From positions 22,456,597-22,520,596 of the forward strand of contig CM046347.1 in the NCBI GenBank assembly GCA_025403435.1: a DNA stretch of 64,000 bases. The letters run 5' to 3'. Each line of letters opens with the position of its first letter. Position 1 is the first letter of the stretch. A program made the position numbers and the translations under genes. The stretch is from Artocarpus heterophyllus. Its lineage: Eukaryota > Streptophyta > Magnoliopsida > Rosales > Moraceae. Positions 1 to 11,434 of this stretch are shown here, in pieces. The notes under the pieces were generated by a model that saw only the letters and a list, made by a program, of their open reading frames with translations, was not told the DNA's origin and did no database searches.

Positions 1-1422
1 TGAAATTCATTTCAGTTCACGGTATATTAAAATATAACTGATAAATTCATTTTCAAACAACCGTTGAAAACATTTTAATAGAAATCCTTTTCAAAGCCAA
101 ATCATTTTGAATCTAGGCTATCAAAGAATGGGGTAGAAGTCCTACCTCAATACTCGTGCCGGTGCCCCACACCGTAATCCTGGTCCGCTATACGTTAGCT
201 CCGCGGAACCACGAACGATCCTAGATACCAACTAAGTCGATCAATATCAAGTACAAGACATTTTATGTTACTAAATCATTTCATGATGTCCTGGTGTGCC
301 ATTTGTATCTTTAAAATCATTCTATAAGGTTGGAATTTAAATCGGGGTTCAAAACAGTGAAAACGGGTGAAAAATCACAAAATTTCCATGCTTCGGCCAG
401 CCTGCCGGACTCCCTGCTTCGGCCGGCCGAATTGCACAGTTCGGCCTGCCGGAAACTAAGTTCGGTCGACCGGTCATTCCCTAGGTTTGGCCTGCCAGAC
501 GGAAGAACACCGGCCTGCCGATCCCTTGATCCGGCCTGCCGAACACACAGTTTGGTCTACCCAACTAGGAAAACCCAGAAATTCCAGCCACGGGTTCTTC
601 AATCCCCAAAACCCAAATCTTGATTCTAACCTATTTTTCTCAAATCTCAGGCATGAAAACATTCATAGTTGATAGAAAAACATATTAGAACACATTTGAA
701 CTCATTTAAACAAGATTTGAACTCAAAAATCTCAAAAAATCTAAAAATGAGAAAATAGGGAGAAAAATGAAAAATCTTTAATCCAATCCGTTTTTCTTTA
801 ATCTAAGCTTAGATTCTAGTTGTTCTAAGTTCATTTAACTCAAATCAAAAGTTTTCTAAGCTCAAGCAAACCTAGATTTCAAAAATGCACAAAATTGAAT
901 ATTTTGGAAAAAGTTTAGAAATTTCAAAACTAACCTCGAATCGAAGCCTCAATCCGCGTTCTCGGTTGCCAAATCACGTCCCCGAGCTTCCTCCTTGCTA
1001 ACTCGAAGCTTGGATTCAAATTTTGATTTCAAAAATTTGAGAGAGAATTTGAGAGAGAAAGGAGAGACCGAGAGAGAGTCACGGTGAGGGAGAGAGAGAG
1101 TGTGAGCAGAGAGTGTGATGAGAGAGGGAGAGGAGGATGAATAAATAGGGAAAATCGGTGGGCGGTTTTACTGTGCGAAAACCATGTGCCACCAACGGTT
1201 TTATAAAATGGAATATTTTTAACATTTTTACAAATTGTTGTGTTTTAAAACTCAAAACATCATTTTAAAACAATAAGTAATCATTTGAATTCATCAAATT
1301 AACAAAACAACCAAAAATTTAAAATCCAACCAAGTAATCAAATTAATGTTGAAACATTAATTATGGCACACTAATTCATCATTTATATTGCAATAACATT
1401 AGATAAATTTCGGGGCGTTACA
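1..1422 (-). repeat. Gy1 3' LTR, partial
   Basis: Positions 1-1422 repeat 6976-8405 almost base for base and end in GGGGCGTTACA, the reverse complement of the LTR start. About 800 bases of this LTR lie beyond the window. On the minus strand a TATA-like CTATTTATT lies at about 1140-1150, followed by a long CT-rich stretch (1035-1135), the likely promoter and start region. The palindrome array at 392-565 lies downstream of that promoter, in the transcribed part. Confidence 0.93.
392..565. repeat. Palindromic array, eight units, in Gy1 3' LTR
   Basis: Eight imperfect copies of a 14-16 bp near-palindrome (for example TTCGGCCGGCCGAA and GTTCGGCCTGCCGGA) follow one another with spacers mostly of 5-12 bases. 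The array is far more GC-rich than the surrounding LTR. Open frames across it encode only repeated translations of the motif and are not genes. Confidence 0.9.
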
Positions 1423-1440
1423 ACTCTCCACCCCTAAAAG
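1423..1440 (-). other. Gy1 polypurine tract
   Basis: Read on the minus strand, this is a purine-rich run (AGGGGTGGAGAG) directly before the 3' LTR start TGTAACG. That is the position and composition of a plus-strand DNA primer for reverse transcription. Confidence 0.8.
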
Positions 1441-1459
1441 AAATTTCGCCCTTGAAATT

Positions 1460-2765
1460 TATATCTCATTTAAAAAACAAAACAAATGCGGATACAATTC
1501 CCGCATACTCGATTCTAGTTCCCAAGTGGCTTCATCAACCCCGTGATGCTGCCACACGACCTTTACCAACGGTATCTCACGACGACGCAAACTGATCACC
1601 TTCCGATCGATGATCTAAATCGGCACTTCTTCATACGTCGTATCTTCCTGAATCTGCACATCGCGACATGAAACTATCTTACCCTGCTCAGGCGGACACT
1701 TCCTAAGGATCGACACATGAAACACATCGTGAACATGAGAAAGTTTAGGCTGAAGCTCAAGCTGATAAGCGACCACACCAACACGCTGAGTGATCTCGAA
1801 CGGCCCAATATACCTCGGCGCGAGCTTCCCACTCACTCCGAACCGCATAGTTCCCTTACGAGGCGATACCTTTAAGAGAACGAAATCTCCAACCGCGAAC
1901 TCTAAGGGTCTACATCTCTTATCCGCGTAACTCTTCTGTCGGCTCTGAGCTGCCCTCAATCGATCTCGAATCACCGCGACTTTCTCGTTGCTATCATGGA
2001 TCTCATCCGGCCCAAGAATAACCCTATCTTTCGGTTCTGCCCAACACACAGGTGACCGACACGGTCGCCCATACAACGCCTCAAACGGTGCCATACCAAT
2101 ACTCGCCTGATAGCTATTGTTGTATGCGAACTCCGCCAGATGCAAACATTGCTTCCAATTCCCGCCGAAGTCCAACGCACAGGCACGCAACATATCCTCG
2201 AGAATCTGAATAACCCGCTCAGACTGTCCATCAGTCTGAGGATGAAACGCCGTACTGAAGTTCAAATCCATACCCAAAGCCTCCTGAAAACTCCTCCAGT
2301 ACTTAGCATTAAACCTGGTGTCTCGATTAGAAGTGATGGACAAAGGAACTCCATGCAACCTCACAATGTTCTGTAGATACAAATCCCCAAAAATCTTCCT
2401 CGAATACGTCGACCTAAACAGAATGAAATGCATCGATTTCGTCAACCTGTCGACCACGACCCAAACTGCATCATGCCGCTGCTTCGTCCTCGACAAACCT
2501 GTGTGAAAATCCATCGTCACATGCTCCTATTTCCACCCTAGAATAGGAAGCGACTGAAGCTGACCTGCAGGCTTCTGATGCTCAGGCTTTCACCTGAAGA
2601 CACGTTGTACACTTGGCCACGTACTCTCAAACATCTTTCTTTATGCCTCTCCACCAATACTGCCTCTTCAAATCATGATACATCTTTGTGTTCCCCGGAT
2701 GAATAGCGAACTGAGACCTATGAGCTTCGTCCAAAATGGCTTTCGTCACCTCGACGATAGCTAAA
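1460..2765 (-). pseudogene. Gy1 integrase with chromodomain-like C-terminus (broken)
   Basis: The integrase block inserts element cDNA into the host chromosome. Upstream (about 2765-2600) a zinc-binding region is recognisable, with HPGNTKMYHDL and then CTTC. The catalytic core follows: TMDF (first Asp), DTRF (second Asp) and HPQTDGQSERV (Glu). The open part spans 2520-1615. A stop replaces Trp just before TMDF (WK*EHV), and a TAG at about 1617 separates the core from a tail reading IIDRKVISLRRREI and then VDEATWE. That tail resembles the chromodomain-like end of Tekay-type elements, thought to guide insertion to marked chromatin. Both stops fit C-to-T or G-to-A change. The family is certain; the chromodomain call rests on motif memory. 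Confidence 0.9.
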
Positions 2766-2769
2766 ACTG

Positions 2770-3345
2770 CAAGACGCTCCTAGAAATACAACGATCCATC
2801 TGCATGCATGCTCCATTCTTCAAACTGCTCCCCGTTCTGAATCCACGACCAAATCCTCTGTAAATGCCGATCCTGCCACTGACTTTGCTTCACCATCTGA
2901 ACAAGAGCTGGGGTCGCTTCCACCTGATATACCAAAACTTGATCACAGTCTTCATGATACCGTAGCCTATACTCACTCACTGTCGCATCCCTGCTCCATT
3001 CCTCAAAAGCCAAACAAGCGAGAATCCCTGAAGACTTCCTACTAAGCGCGTTTGCGACCACATTAGCTTTTTCGGGATGATATTGCAACGCAAAATCATA
3101 ATCCTCCATATACTCTATCCATCTACGCTGCCTCAAATTAAGATCCCTCTGAGTGAACAAATACCTCAAACTCTTGTGATCAGAGAAGACCTGAAACGAC
3201 GCTCCATACAAGTAACACCTCCAAATCTTCAGCGCGTGAATCACAGCCGCAAGCTCTAAATCATGAGTAGGATAATTCCGCTCGTGAGGTCGTAGTTGTC
3301 TCGATCCGTATGCAACCACATGTCCATGCTACATCAACATGCATC
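2770..3345 (-). pseudogene. Gy1 RNase H and connection region
   Basis: RNase H removes the RNA strand of the RNA/DNA hybrid during reverse transcription. The open part (3319-2780) includes [19 protein letters not shown], the acidic motif [23 protein letters not shown] and ANALSRK, all standard for plant gypsy RNase H. Just upstream, a TAG interrupts a stretch reading GGCMLM, where this family normally has Gln. The block is otherwise collinear with the reverse transcriptase on its right and the integrase on its left. Confidence 0.92.
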
Positions 3346-3399
3346 CACCGCTCCCTGAAGCATCCGTATAAACCTCATACGGCTCGTCACTGCTAGGAA

Positions 3400-4391
3400 T
3401 AACTAACACTGGAGCTGAAGTCAATCGGTTCTTCAATTTCTAAAAAGCAAGCTCACAATCTTCATCCCACTCAAACCTAACATTTTTCTTGATCAATCTC
3501 GTCAACGGAGCTGCAATCTTTGAAAAATCCTTTACAAATTTCCTGTAATAACCAGCAAGACCTAAGAAGCTACGAATCTTCGCTACATTCCTTGGTCATT
3601 CCCACTCCACTATCGCTTCAATCTTGGACGGGTCCACAAAAATACCATGCTTCGAGATGACATGACCCAGAAACTTGACCTCAGTCAACCAAAACTTGCA
3701 CTTTTCCTTCTTAGAATACAACTGGTGCTCACGCAGAGTCTTAAGCACGATCCGGAGATGCTGCTCATGCTCCTCCCAAGTCTTAGAATACACAAGAATA
3801 TCATCGATGAACACGATCACAAACTGATCCAGATACGGCCTAAATATCCTATTCATCAAATCCATGAAAGCTGCTAGAGCATTCGTTAACCCAAACGACA
3901 TAACCAGAAACTCAAAGTGCCCATACCGAGTCCTAAAAGCTGTCTTGGGAATATCCTCTTCCTTAATCCTGAGCTGATGATAACCCGACCACAAATCAAT
4001 CTTTGAGAAGTACCGCGAACCTCCCAACTGATCAAACAACTCATCAATCCTAGGCAAGGGATACTTGTTCTTCATCGTAACACGATTCAGCTGTCGATAA
4101 TCCACACATAACCTGAGAGTCCCATCATGCTTCTTAGCAAACAAAACTGGTGCTCCCCACAGAGATGTGCTATTTCGAATATACCCTTTATCAGCAAACT
4201 CCTGAAGTTGCTTCCTCAATTCTTTCATTTCTGCCGGCACCATCCGATACGGTGCTATAGAAATCGGTGCTGTCCCCAGTAAACAACTCTATACCAAACT
4301 CAATTTCCTGATGCGGTGGTAATCTTGGCAACTCATCGGGGAAGACATCCTCGAACTCATCAACCACCAGAAGAGCTACACTGCCTCTCAA
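3400..4391 (-). pseudogene. Gy1 reverse transcriptase (frameshifted)
   Basis: This block copies element RNA into cDNA. The core is open from 4243 to 3596. It shows [54 protein letters not shown], the active site [10 protein letters not shown] (Asp-Asp intact) and [11 protein letters not shown]. The N-terminal part (4391-4191), with FEDVFPDELPRLPP, lies in another frame. One extra base near 4275 accounts for the shift: with it removed, the two frames join at the expected spot. The C-terminal part after 3596 continues with further breaks to about 3400. Confidence 0.94.
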
Positions 4392-4573
4392 AGCATAGGG
4401 CTCGCAATCTAGATTGGCAAGAAAAGCACAACAACCGTAGATTCCTTCACCCTCCTAGACATGAATTTATGAGACGTTCACTCATTAACCAATCACCACC
4501 ACCCTGGTAAGTGATCATCGTCCCCCTATCAGACACTATGGTCACTTTTCTAAGTTGACAGTCCACAACTGTA

Positions 4574-4903
4574 TTATACCTTGGACAACCAGTCCATCCC
4601 TAGAATTACATCATAGGAGCTCATGGGGAGTATAATCAAATCACTTTTCAAAATCTCATCCCCAATCTTTATTTTATAAGATTTACACATACAATTTACA
4701 CACACCCGCCCCAAGGGAGAGGTTATGACTAGGGGTTCATTAAACTCTTCTATCTCTAATCCCAAGGCATGTACAAAAGAACTCGAAATGAGAGAATGAG
4801 AGACACCGGTATCAAATAAAACACGAGCTAAAGATCTAGAAACCAAAATCGTACCATCGACAACCGCATTACCAACATGAGAATCTGAACCTCCAGATGC
4901 CAT
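4574..4903 (-). pseudogene. Gy1 aspartic protease
   Basis: The aspartic protease cuts the Gag-Pol polyprotein. The catalytic motif is LFDTGVSHSLISSSFV (Asp-Thr-Gly at about residues 31-33 of the open part). It is followed by hydrophobic strands and MDWLSKV, the usual link towards reverse transcriptase. It is open for 109 codons and ends in a stop where an intact element would read on. Confidence 0.88.
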
Positions 4904-4959
4904 TGCATGAACCTGTACTGGAGCCTTTCCTTTTCCTCTACCAACATTGCTGGGTCCTA

Positions 4960-6062
4960 GATTATTCTATCGATGCTGCTAGGATGGAGACGACTGCACA
5001 CCACCTGCACTCGACGCTCGATACTAAGGGACGCTGCACTGGAAATGCTATGGCTGCTGCCCCCGTGCCGGATATGAGAACTGCTGAGGAGAGAACTGAA
5101 GATACTGCAACTGCGGGTACTGTTGAGATGGAGGTAGGGTCTGAGGCTGTGACTGACGACTGGCATCCTCCCCTGGTCTAAGATCCAAGACGGGCACTCC
5201 TGATCGGGCAATTCCTCTTGATGTGTCCTGGGCTGCTGACTAGAAATGACAATGGAAGCTGTAGGGATTGCTACACCTGCTGCCAGACGAATTGCTGTTA
5301 CCGTTGTTTGTGCCACCTTACTTGCTCTTCCTTGGAGTTGGACGGCTACTGGTGCTTTTCCTGCCACTCCTCTATGGTCCTCCTGAAGCCTTGGCTCGGT
5401 CCTCACAATCTTGCACATAATCATTCTCCACGGATATCGCCGCCGACACAAGTTCTCCAAAACTCCTAAGCCATAGAGCAACCAACTGTCGCCGAATAGG
5501 AGCCTTGAGCCCTTCCTGAAACTTAATGCACTTCTCAAGCTCCGATGCCACTGTCGATGGAGCAAATCTGGCCAACTCATTAAACCTTGCCTCATATTCC
5601 CGAACTAACAGATAACCCTACTACAACCAGTAGAACTCAGCCGCCTTCTGGTCTCTATACCCCTGCAGAAAATACCGATCATAGAACAGCTCCTCGAATC
5701 TGTCCCAATTGATATCACCACCGTGCTCCAAACGCTTAGCTTGTTTCCACCAAGTGTTAGCACCACCCTCGAGCTTATACGTAGCAAACTCCACATGATA
5801 CTCCTCAGGCACACCAAGGGTATCCAAATGCTTCAAGATCGAATCCTAGCCAATACTCTGCTAACTGCGGATCCCCATTACCATCAAAAGTCAGAACAGA
5901 CGCACGCTGAAATTCCTTAAAGTATGCATGCCGACGACCAACATCAGAATCCTCTGGTCTAGCCCTGGTTGTCATCTACCGAAAAGCCGCAAACATAGAC
6001 CTCATCATGCCCTCATCGTTTTCGAACTCGACGTCAACTGTCGAACGATGTCTAGGTGCCAT
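4960..6062 (-). pseudogene. Gy1 gag (broken)
   Basis: Gag forms the virus-like particle that packages the RNA. The likely start is the ATG at 6062-6060 (MAPRHRSTVDVEF), 87 bases inside the primer site. A stop follows after about 28 codons (AAFR*MTTRARP). The capsid-like core appears at 5836-5621, with YKLEGGANTWWK and WDRFEELFYDRYF, and at 5575-5372. The remnant GHIKRNCP near 5230-5207 is the second half of a CCHC zinc knuckle; its first half is out of frame. At least two stops and one frame change are present. Confidence 0.88.
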
Positions 6063-6148
6063 TCTCTCACTTCTGAGAACAAAATTTTGGACTAGTCAAA
6101 AGTATTTCATTGTCAAACCTATGTGTGGACAATTCCCAAGGTTCATAG

Positions 6149-6166
6149 CCTTGAGCTCTGATACCA
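6149..6166 (-). other. Gy1 primer-binding site (initiator tRNA-Met)
   Basis: On the minus strand TGGTATCAGAGCTCAAGG starts three bases inside the 5' LTR end. TGGTATCAGAGC is complementary to the 3' end of plant initiator tRNA-Met. Confidence 0.92.
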
Positions 6167-6573
6167 TTCTGTCACGCCCCTGAAGTACGAGAGGTGGACA
6201 TGACGTGAATTATTTAAATTAATTAAAAGAGAATTTAATTAAAAATCAAGAGTTTAGGAGTTGGATTAAATAATAGAATATGAGGTTTTCAAAACAACAT
6301 CTTATAAAAGAGTTCATATACATTAGGCAATTGAAGTTATTAAACGAATAATAATAAAACAATAAAGTCGCAAGTATGGGTCCCACAGACCCACAACTTG
6401 TGCACACACATAGTACTGACAATATCATAAATACAATCACAGTCCAGATACAAATAAAGTTAAAATCTTACATGCCTTGATTTAAATAATGCAAATAAAT
6501 TTACTAATCCCTCTAGTGCTCCTGGGTCTTGTCCGTTGAATCTTCTCCAAACCTAAATGGAAAACCACCTAGA

Positions 6574-6607
6574 GGGGGGGGGGGGGGGGGGGGGGGGGGG
6601 GAGGGGG
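6574..6607 (+). repeat. Guanine homopolymer (28 G, A, 5 G)
   Basis: 28 consecutive G are followed by A and five more G. The related solo LTR at about 41384 has only six C at the equivalent place, so the run expanded in this copy or is inflated by sequencing error. Confidence 0.9.
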
Positions 6608-7365
6608 AATTTAAAACAAATAAAACATGTGCGAAAGGCTCAGTAGGACTATATTTTATAAAATAATTTGATTTAAAGAAACATTTCATTATTCAGGAAT
6701 TATTTAAAAGAAACCTTGAATAAATAAATAAATAAATAAGTTTGAATAAAACCGTTCTTACCCAGAACAGTTTACTCGAACAACCAGAAATATCATTTTC
6801 CTTTCCTAGGCAAACCATAATAATATCACCACCGTAGTGGCCCAGCTGGGTTTCGGGATTTGCCCCCAAGGTCGATCGCTACATGACCCGATCTCTGATA
6901 TGGCATCATGCCTATATGTTTATTATCATCATCATTCAAAACCCAATTACCGAGTGTTGTCATTTACATTAATTATGAAATTCATTTCAGTTCACGGTAT
7001 ATTAAAATATAACCGATAAATTTATTTTAAACAACCGTTGAAAACATTTTAATAGAAATCCTTTTCAAAGCCAAATCATTTTGAATCTAGGCTATCAAAG
7101 AATGGGGTAGAAGTCCTACCTCAATACTCGTGCCAGTGTCCCACACCGTAATCCCGGTCCGCTATACGTTAGCTCGGCGGAACCAGGAACAATCCTAGAT
7201 ACCAACTAAGTCGATCAATATCTAGTTCAAGACATTCTATGTTACTAAATCATTTCATAATGTCCTAGTGTGCCATTTGTAACTTTAAAATCATTCTATA
7301 AGGTTGGAATTTAAATCGGGGTTCAAAACAGTGAAAACGGGTGAAAAATCACAAAATTTCCATGC

Positions 7366-7545
7366 TTCGGCCAGCCTGCCGGACTCCCTGCTTCGGCCGG
7401 CCGAATTGCACAGTTCGGCCTGCCGGAAACCAAGTCTGGTCGGCCGGTACATTCCCTAGGTTCGGCCTGCCGAACGTGAAAGAACACCGACCTGCCTGAT
7501 CCCTTGATCCGGCCTGCCGAACACACAGTTCGGCCTGCCGAACTG
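7366..7545. repeat. Palindromic array in Gy1 5' LTR
   Basis: Eight units of the TTCGGCCTGCCGAA type match the array at 392-565 unit for unit, with several single-base differences. The array is one of the more divergent parts between the two Gy1 LTRs. Confidence 0.9.
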
Positions 7546-8405
7546 GGAAAACCCAGAAATTCCAGCCACGGGTTCTTCGATCCCCAAAACCCAAAATCTT
7601 GATTCTAACCTGTTTTTCTCAAATCTCAGGCATGAAAAACATTCATAGTTGATAGAAAAACATACTAGAACACATTTGAACTCATTTAAACAAGATTTAA
7701 ACTCAAAAATCTCAAAAAATCCAAAAATGAGAAAATAGGGAGAAAAATGAAAAATCTTGAATCCAATCCGTTTTTCTTCCATCTAAGCTTAGATTCTAGT
7801 TGTTCTAAGTTCATTTAACTCAAATCAAAAGGTTTTCTAAGCTCAAGCAAACCTAGATTTCAAAAATGCACAAAATTGAATATTTTGGAAAAAGTTTAGA
7901 AATTTCAAAACTAACCTCGAATCGAAGCCTCAATCTGCGTTCTCGGTTGCCAAATCACGTCCCCGAGCTTCCTCCTTGCTAACCCGAAGCTTGGATTCAA
8001 ATTTTGATTTCAAAAATTTGAGAGAGAATTTGAGAGAGAAAGGAGAGACCGAGAGAGAGTCACGGTGAGGGAGAGAGAGAGAGAGTGAGTAGATAGTGTG
8101 ATGAGGGAGGGAGAGGAGGATGAATAAATAGGGAAAATCGGTGGGTGGTTTTACTGTGCGAAAACCATGTGCCACCCACGGTTTTGTAAAATGGAATATT
8201 TTTAACATTGTTACAAATTGTTGTGTTTTAAAACTCAAAACATCATTTTAAAACAATAAGAAATCATTTGAATTCATCAAATTAACAAAACAACCAAAAA
8301 TTTAAAATCCAACCAAGTAATCAAATTAATGTTGAAACATTAATTATGGCACACTAATTCATCATTTATATTACAATAACATTAAATAAATTTCGAGGCG
8401 TTACA

Positions 8406-9393
8406 TCTTCTTTGCTAGTCTCTATCCACGACCGGAGTGAGTATGGGCTCACATGTATAGCTCTTCCACCAGGTGATTCTCCTTCCAACCAACCGAGAGA
8501 ACCCAAAGCTAGTGTTTGTGATTTGTGAACAAAAGCTCTCAGGGAGTTTTCAGATTCTTACCAGTAGAGTATCACTCTTAATCTCTCAATTCATCTAAAT
8601 AACTCTTGTGACATACTCCCTATTTATAGAGGTTGGGTCTAGGGTCAGTCCTTATCAGATTAGGACTCAAAAATTCAAATCAGAATCAAATTCAAATCAA
8701 TATATGATAAGATCTACGTAAAAACATGTAATCTTATCCTTTGCTCATCGACAGGCTGAACAACATCATTGGTAGGCCAAACACGTGGATTGGCAGGCCG
8801 AACTGCCAAATAAAGAATCTTAGCGAATCTTTTATTTTCCACCCGAGATTCTATAGGATAAAGTCTTAGTTTTAATTCAAATAACCCGATAGAGAAGTTA
8901 TCTGATCAAAACAACTTTATCTAGATAATCTCTAAGAAAATAAATGAATTCCTAATAATTCTACAAGTTTATCTTGATCTAATTATTCAAAATTAAATCA
9001 ACCGATAAACAAACAAGAATTATCCGATCCTTATAATTCAACAACTTTATCTTGAATTAATTTTTATCACAAAATTAATTCAACCGATAAATAGGCACAA
9101 ATTATTTCATTCTTCCAAATTTCAACCAATATAACAAATCCAACATAAGTTACAAATTATTAGAAAAGCATGCCGTATCGTTACAGGATGTTGTAAGCTA
9201 GCAAAGGGGACCAAATGGACCTATATAGTTCAAGCTTCCGATAAGTATGAAACCCAAATATCCTAAATATACATTACATAATTATTAACTCAAACGCTAC
9301 TCTACTAAAAGCTTGGGGCTGCACTCTTAAACTACATAGAATTACGAAGCCCGTATAGCTGAGTCTCCATGACATATCATAGTGTATCGTATC
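8406..9393 (-). repeat. Copia B 3' LTR, fragment between Gy1 and copia A
   Basis: This aligns with the B 5' LTR at about 25745-26735. It includes a TATA-like TCTATAAATAGGGAG near 8626 (minus strand) and a short palindrome array at about 8744-8812. It ends at GTATC (9389-9393), the left copy of the target duplication of element A. The remaining left end of this LTR lies beyond Gy1, outside the window. Confidence 0.88.
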
Positions 9394-10821
9394 TGTTAGA
9401 CATGTATGCTCTAAGGAGTAAAAATGTAATACGTTTTTGGAGACATTTTTATCAATAAAGAATTTATTCATTTATATATACCAAATATTGTCCTCTTTAC
9501 GTTCATATTTGTTGAATGTATGATAAGCAAACAGTAGTCTGAGACTGTCAGTCTAAACCTTAAGAGTTGGGCATATGATGGGATGATTATGCGGTAGACA
9601 CGACTCTTAAGGTGATGGTCTAAAATATATGATCCGCAATCGAGGGAATAAAGTTGGGCGCTTTATTCATGTAAAGATTGTTATGTTGTCTATATCCCTT
9701 TTGGGAGATGGTTTGTCTTGGCCATCGGAGTTGGACTCCGTGAATAGAAACATTGGCGCGTTGTCATAGGTGACGATGTGTTGGATCGGGACATAAAGTA
9801 AATTGATTTGGATTAATAATTCTGTCTTGGCAAATCGATTCACTTTAGACAATCATTTGTATTGTATCTTAATCCTGAGATGAATAATGGGCCCGTTGTC
9901 TCGATTTGTGTCTTTTGATGTACCAATGGGTGACTCCCACATCTCTATAGTGGCATGCATGCCGGTACGTTGGAGGCATGACTCTTGGTAGCGTAGACTT
10001 GTTATTCATAGATATGGAATCCATAGCTCCTCTTTAGGAGTAATGATATCCTCTTATATGCGTTGTCCTGTAATTGGAAAACTGGAGCGCTCAACCATTT
10101 GGATACATAGGTGTAACCGAATGGTATACTATCTTTGGATGGTAAGTTTTCTAATGGTGAGACAATGGAACGTAAGATAAAATAATCGGGAAGGTAAGAC
10201 AGAACTTGTCCTTAAGCCGATTATGGATGATCATATGGGGATACGATACACTATGATATGTCATGGAGACTTAGCTACACGAGCTTCGTAATTCTATAAA
10301 GTTCGAGAGTGCAGCTCCAAGCTTTTAGTGGAGTAGCGTTGGAGTTGATAATTGTGAAATGTATATCTGGGATATTGGGTTTCATAATTATCATGAGCTT
10401 GAACTTTATAGGTCCATTTTGGTCCCCTTTGCTAGCTCACAAAATCCTGTAACGACACGGCGTACTTTTCCAATAATTGGTGACTTATGTCGGATTTATC
10501 AGATTGGTTTAAAAGAATCAAATAATTCATGTCTGTTTATCGGTTGAATTAATTATGTAAGAAATTAGTTCAAGATGAACTTGTTGAATTATGGCGTTCG
10601 GATAATTCTTGTCTGTTTATCGGTTGTTTTAATTTTGGACAATTAGAACAAGATAAACTTGTAGAATTATTGTGAATTGATTTATTTTCTTAGAGATTAT
10701 CTTGATAAAGTTTGTTTTGATCAGATATCTTTTCTATTGGGCTATTTGAATTAAAACTGAGACTTTATCCTTTAGAATCTCGGGTGGAAAATAAAAGATT
10801 CGCGGAGATTTTTTCTCGGCA

Positions 10822-10902
10822 GTTCGGCATGCCGGATGACATGTTCGGCCTGCCGAACTGGCCAGTTCGGCCTGCCTATCACACAGTTCGACATGCCGAC
10901 CG
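10822..10902. repeat. Promoter-proximal palindrome array, four units, copia A 5' LTR
   Basis: The units GTTCGGCATGCCGGA, GTTCGGCCTGCCGAAC, GTTCGGCCTGCCTAT and GTTCGACATGCCGAC are spaced about 20-24 bases apart. The array is in U3, upstream of the TATA box, so it is a candidate protein-binding or enhancer array. Confidence 0.85.
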
Positions 10903-11010
10903 CGACAGTTAAGATTACGCGTTTTTCACGCGTATCTTATCAGATATTGATCCGAACTTGATTCTGTTTCGATTTTTGAGACCTAATCTGATATGGACTG
11001 ACCCCAAGGA

Positions 11011-11027
11011 CCAATAGGTATAAAAAG
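11011..11027 (+). promoter_or_regulatory. Copia A LTR core promoter (CCAAT + TATA)
   Basis: CCAAT at 11011-11015 and TATAAAAAG at 11019-11027 lie before a purine-rich stretch. Transcription would be expected to start about 30 bases downstream. The same promoter recurs in the 3' LTR at 18671-18687. Confidence 0.7.
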
Positions 11028-11421
11028 GGAGTGAGTCTAATGATTTACTCAGATCAATTTGAGAGATTAAGAGTGATACTCTTCTAGTGAGCATCTGAAA
11101 ACTCCCTGAGAGCTTTTGTTCACAAATCACGAACACTAGCTTTGGGTTCTCTCTATTGGTTGGAAGGAGAGTCACCGGTGGAAGAGCTGTACGTGTGAGC
11201 CCACACTCACTCCGGTTATGGATAGAGAATAGCAAAGAAGACCAGTTGGTTGAGGCTCTTCTGGAACGTTACTTCTCTACACAGGTCGCGGAGGTTCTTC
11301 GGCATACTGAGGTTAGTAAGATCTGTTTAATTTATACATATAACATGTCAAACTTGTGTTTTTGGAAAATACTCTGATGAAAAATTTTAAAAATTCCGCT
11401 GCGCACTTTGTTTCCAACAAT

Positions 11422-11434
11422 TGGTATCAGAGCC
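11422..11434 (+). other. Copia A primer-binding site (initiator tRNA-Met)
   Basis: TGGTATCAGAGCC begins two bases after the 5' LTR end and is complementary to the 3' end of initiator tRNA-Met. Confidence 0.93.

Larger units (their letters stand above)
1..8405 (-). mobile_element. Ty3/gypsy chromovirus-type LTR retrotransposon Gy1 (3' LTR cut by window edge)
   Basis: The element runs right to left: 5' LTR (6170-8405), tRNA-Met primer site, gag, protease, reverse transcriptase, RNase H, integrase with a chromodomain-like tail, polypurine tract, then a partial 3' LTR (1-1422). The domain order PR-RT-RH-IN defines Ty3/gypsy. The chromodomain-like tail and the 2.2-kb LTR suggest the Tekay/Del group of chromoviruses, which is an inference. 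LTRs start TGTAACG and end CGTGACA. All coding blocks carry stops or frameshifts, so this copy is not autonomous. It sits inside the LTR of copia B: the flank at 8406 continues as that LTR. The matching left target duplication is outside the window. The two LTR parts differ by roughly 2-3 % by eye, mostly in their first half. Confidence 0.93.
6170..8405 (-). repeat. Gy1 5' LTR, complete
   Basis: This is a 2236-bp LTR bounded by TG and CA on the minus strand. It holds, in transcription order, a TATA-like CTATTTATT (near 8120-8130), a CT-rich stretch (8020-8100), the palindrome array (7366-7545), a hairpin TGAGCC...CGCAC near 6635, and an unusual G-run at 6574-6607. The right flank at 8406 (TCTTC) is copia B LTR sequence and would be one copy of the target duplication. 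Confidence 0.94.
9394..11419 (+). repeat. Copia A 5' LTR
   Basis: A 2026-bp LTR from TGTTAGAC to TTTCCAACA. It carries a promoter (CCAAT at 11011, TATAAAAAG at 11019-11027) and, about 115 bp upstream of the TATA box, four palindrome units (10822-10902). Confidence 0.96.

Noticed and set aside
4897..5181. 94-codon plus-strand frame
   Set aside because: Antisense to Gy1 gag, in the low-complexity linker before the zinc knuckle. No motif supports it.
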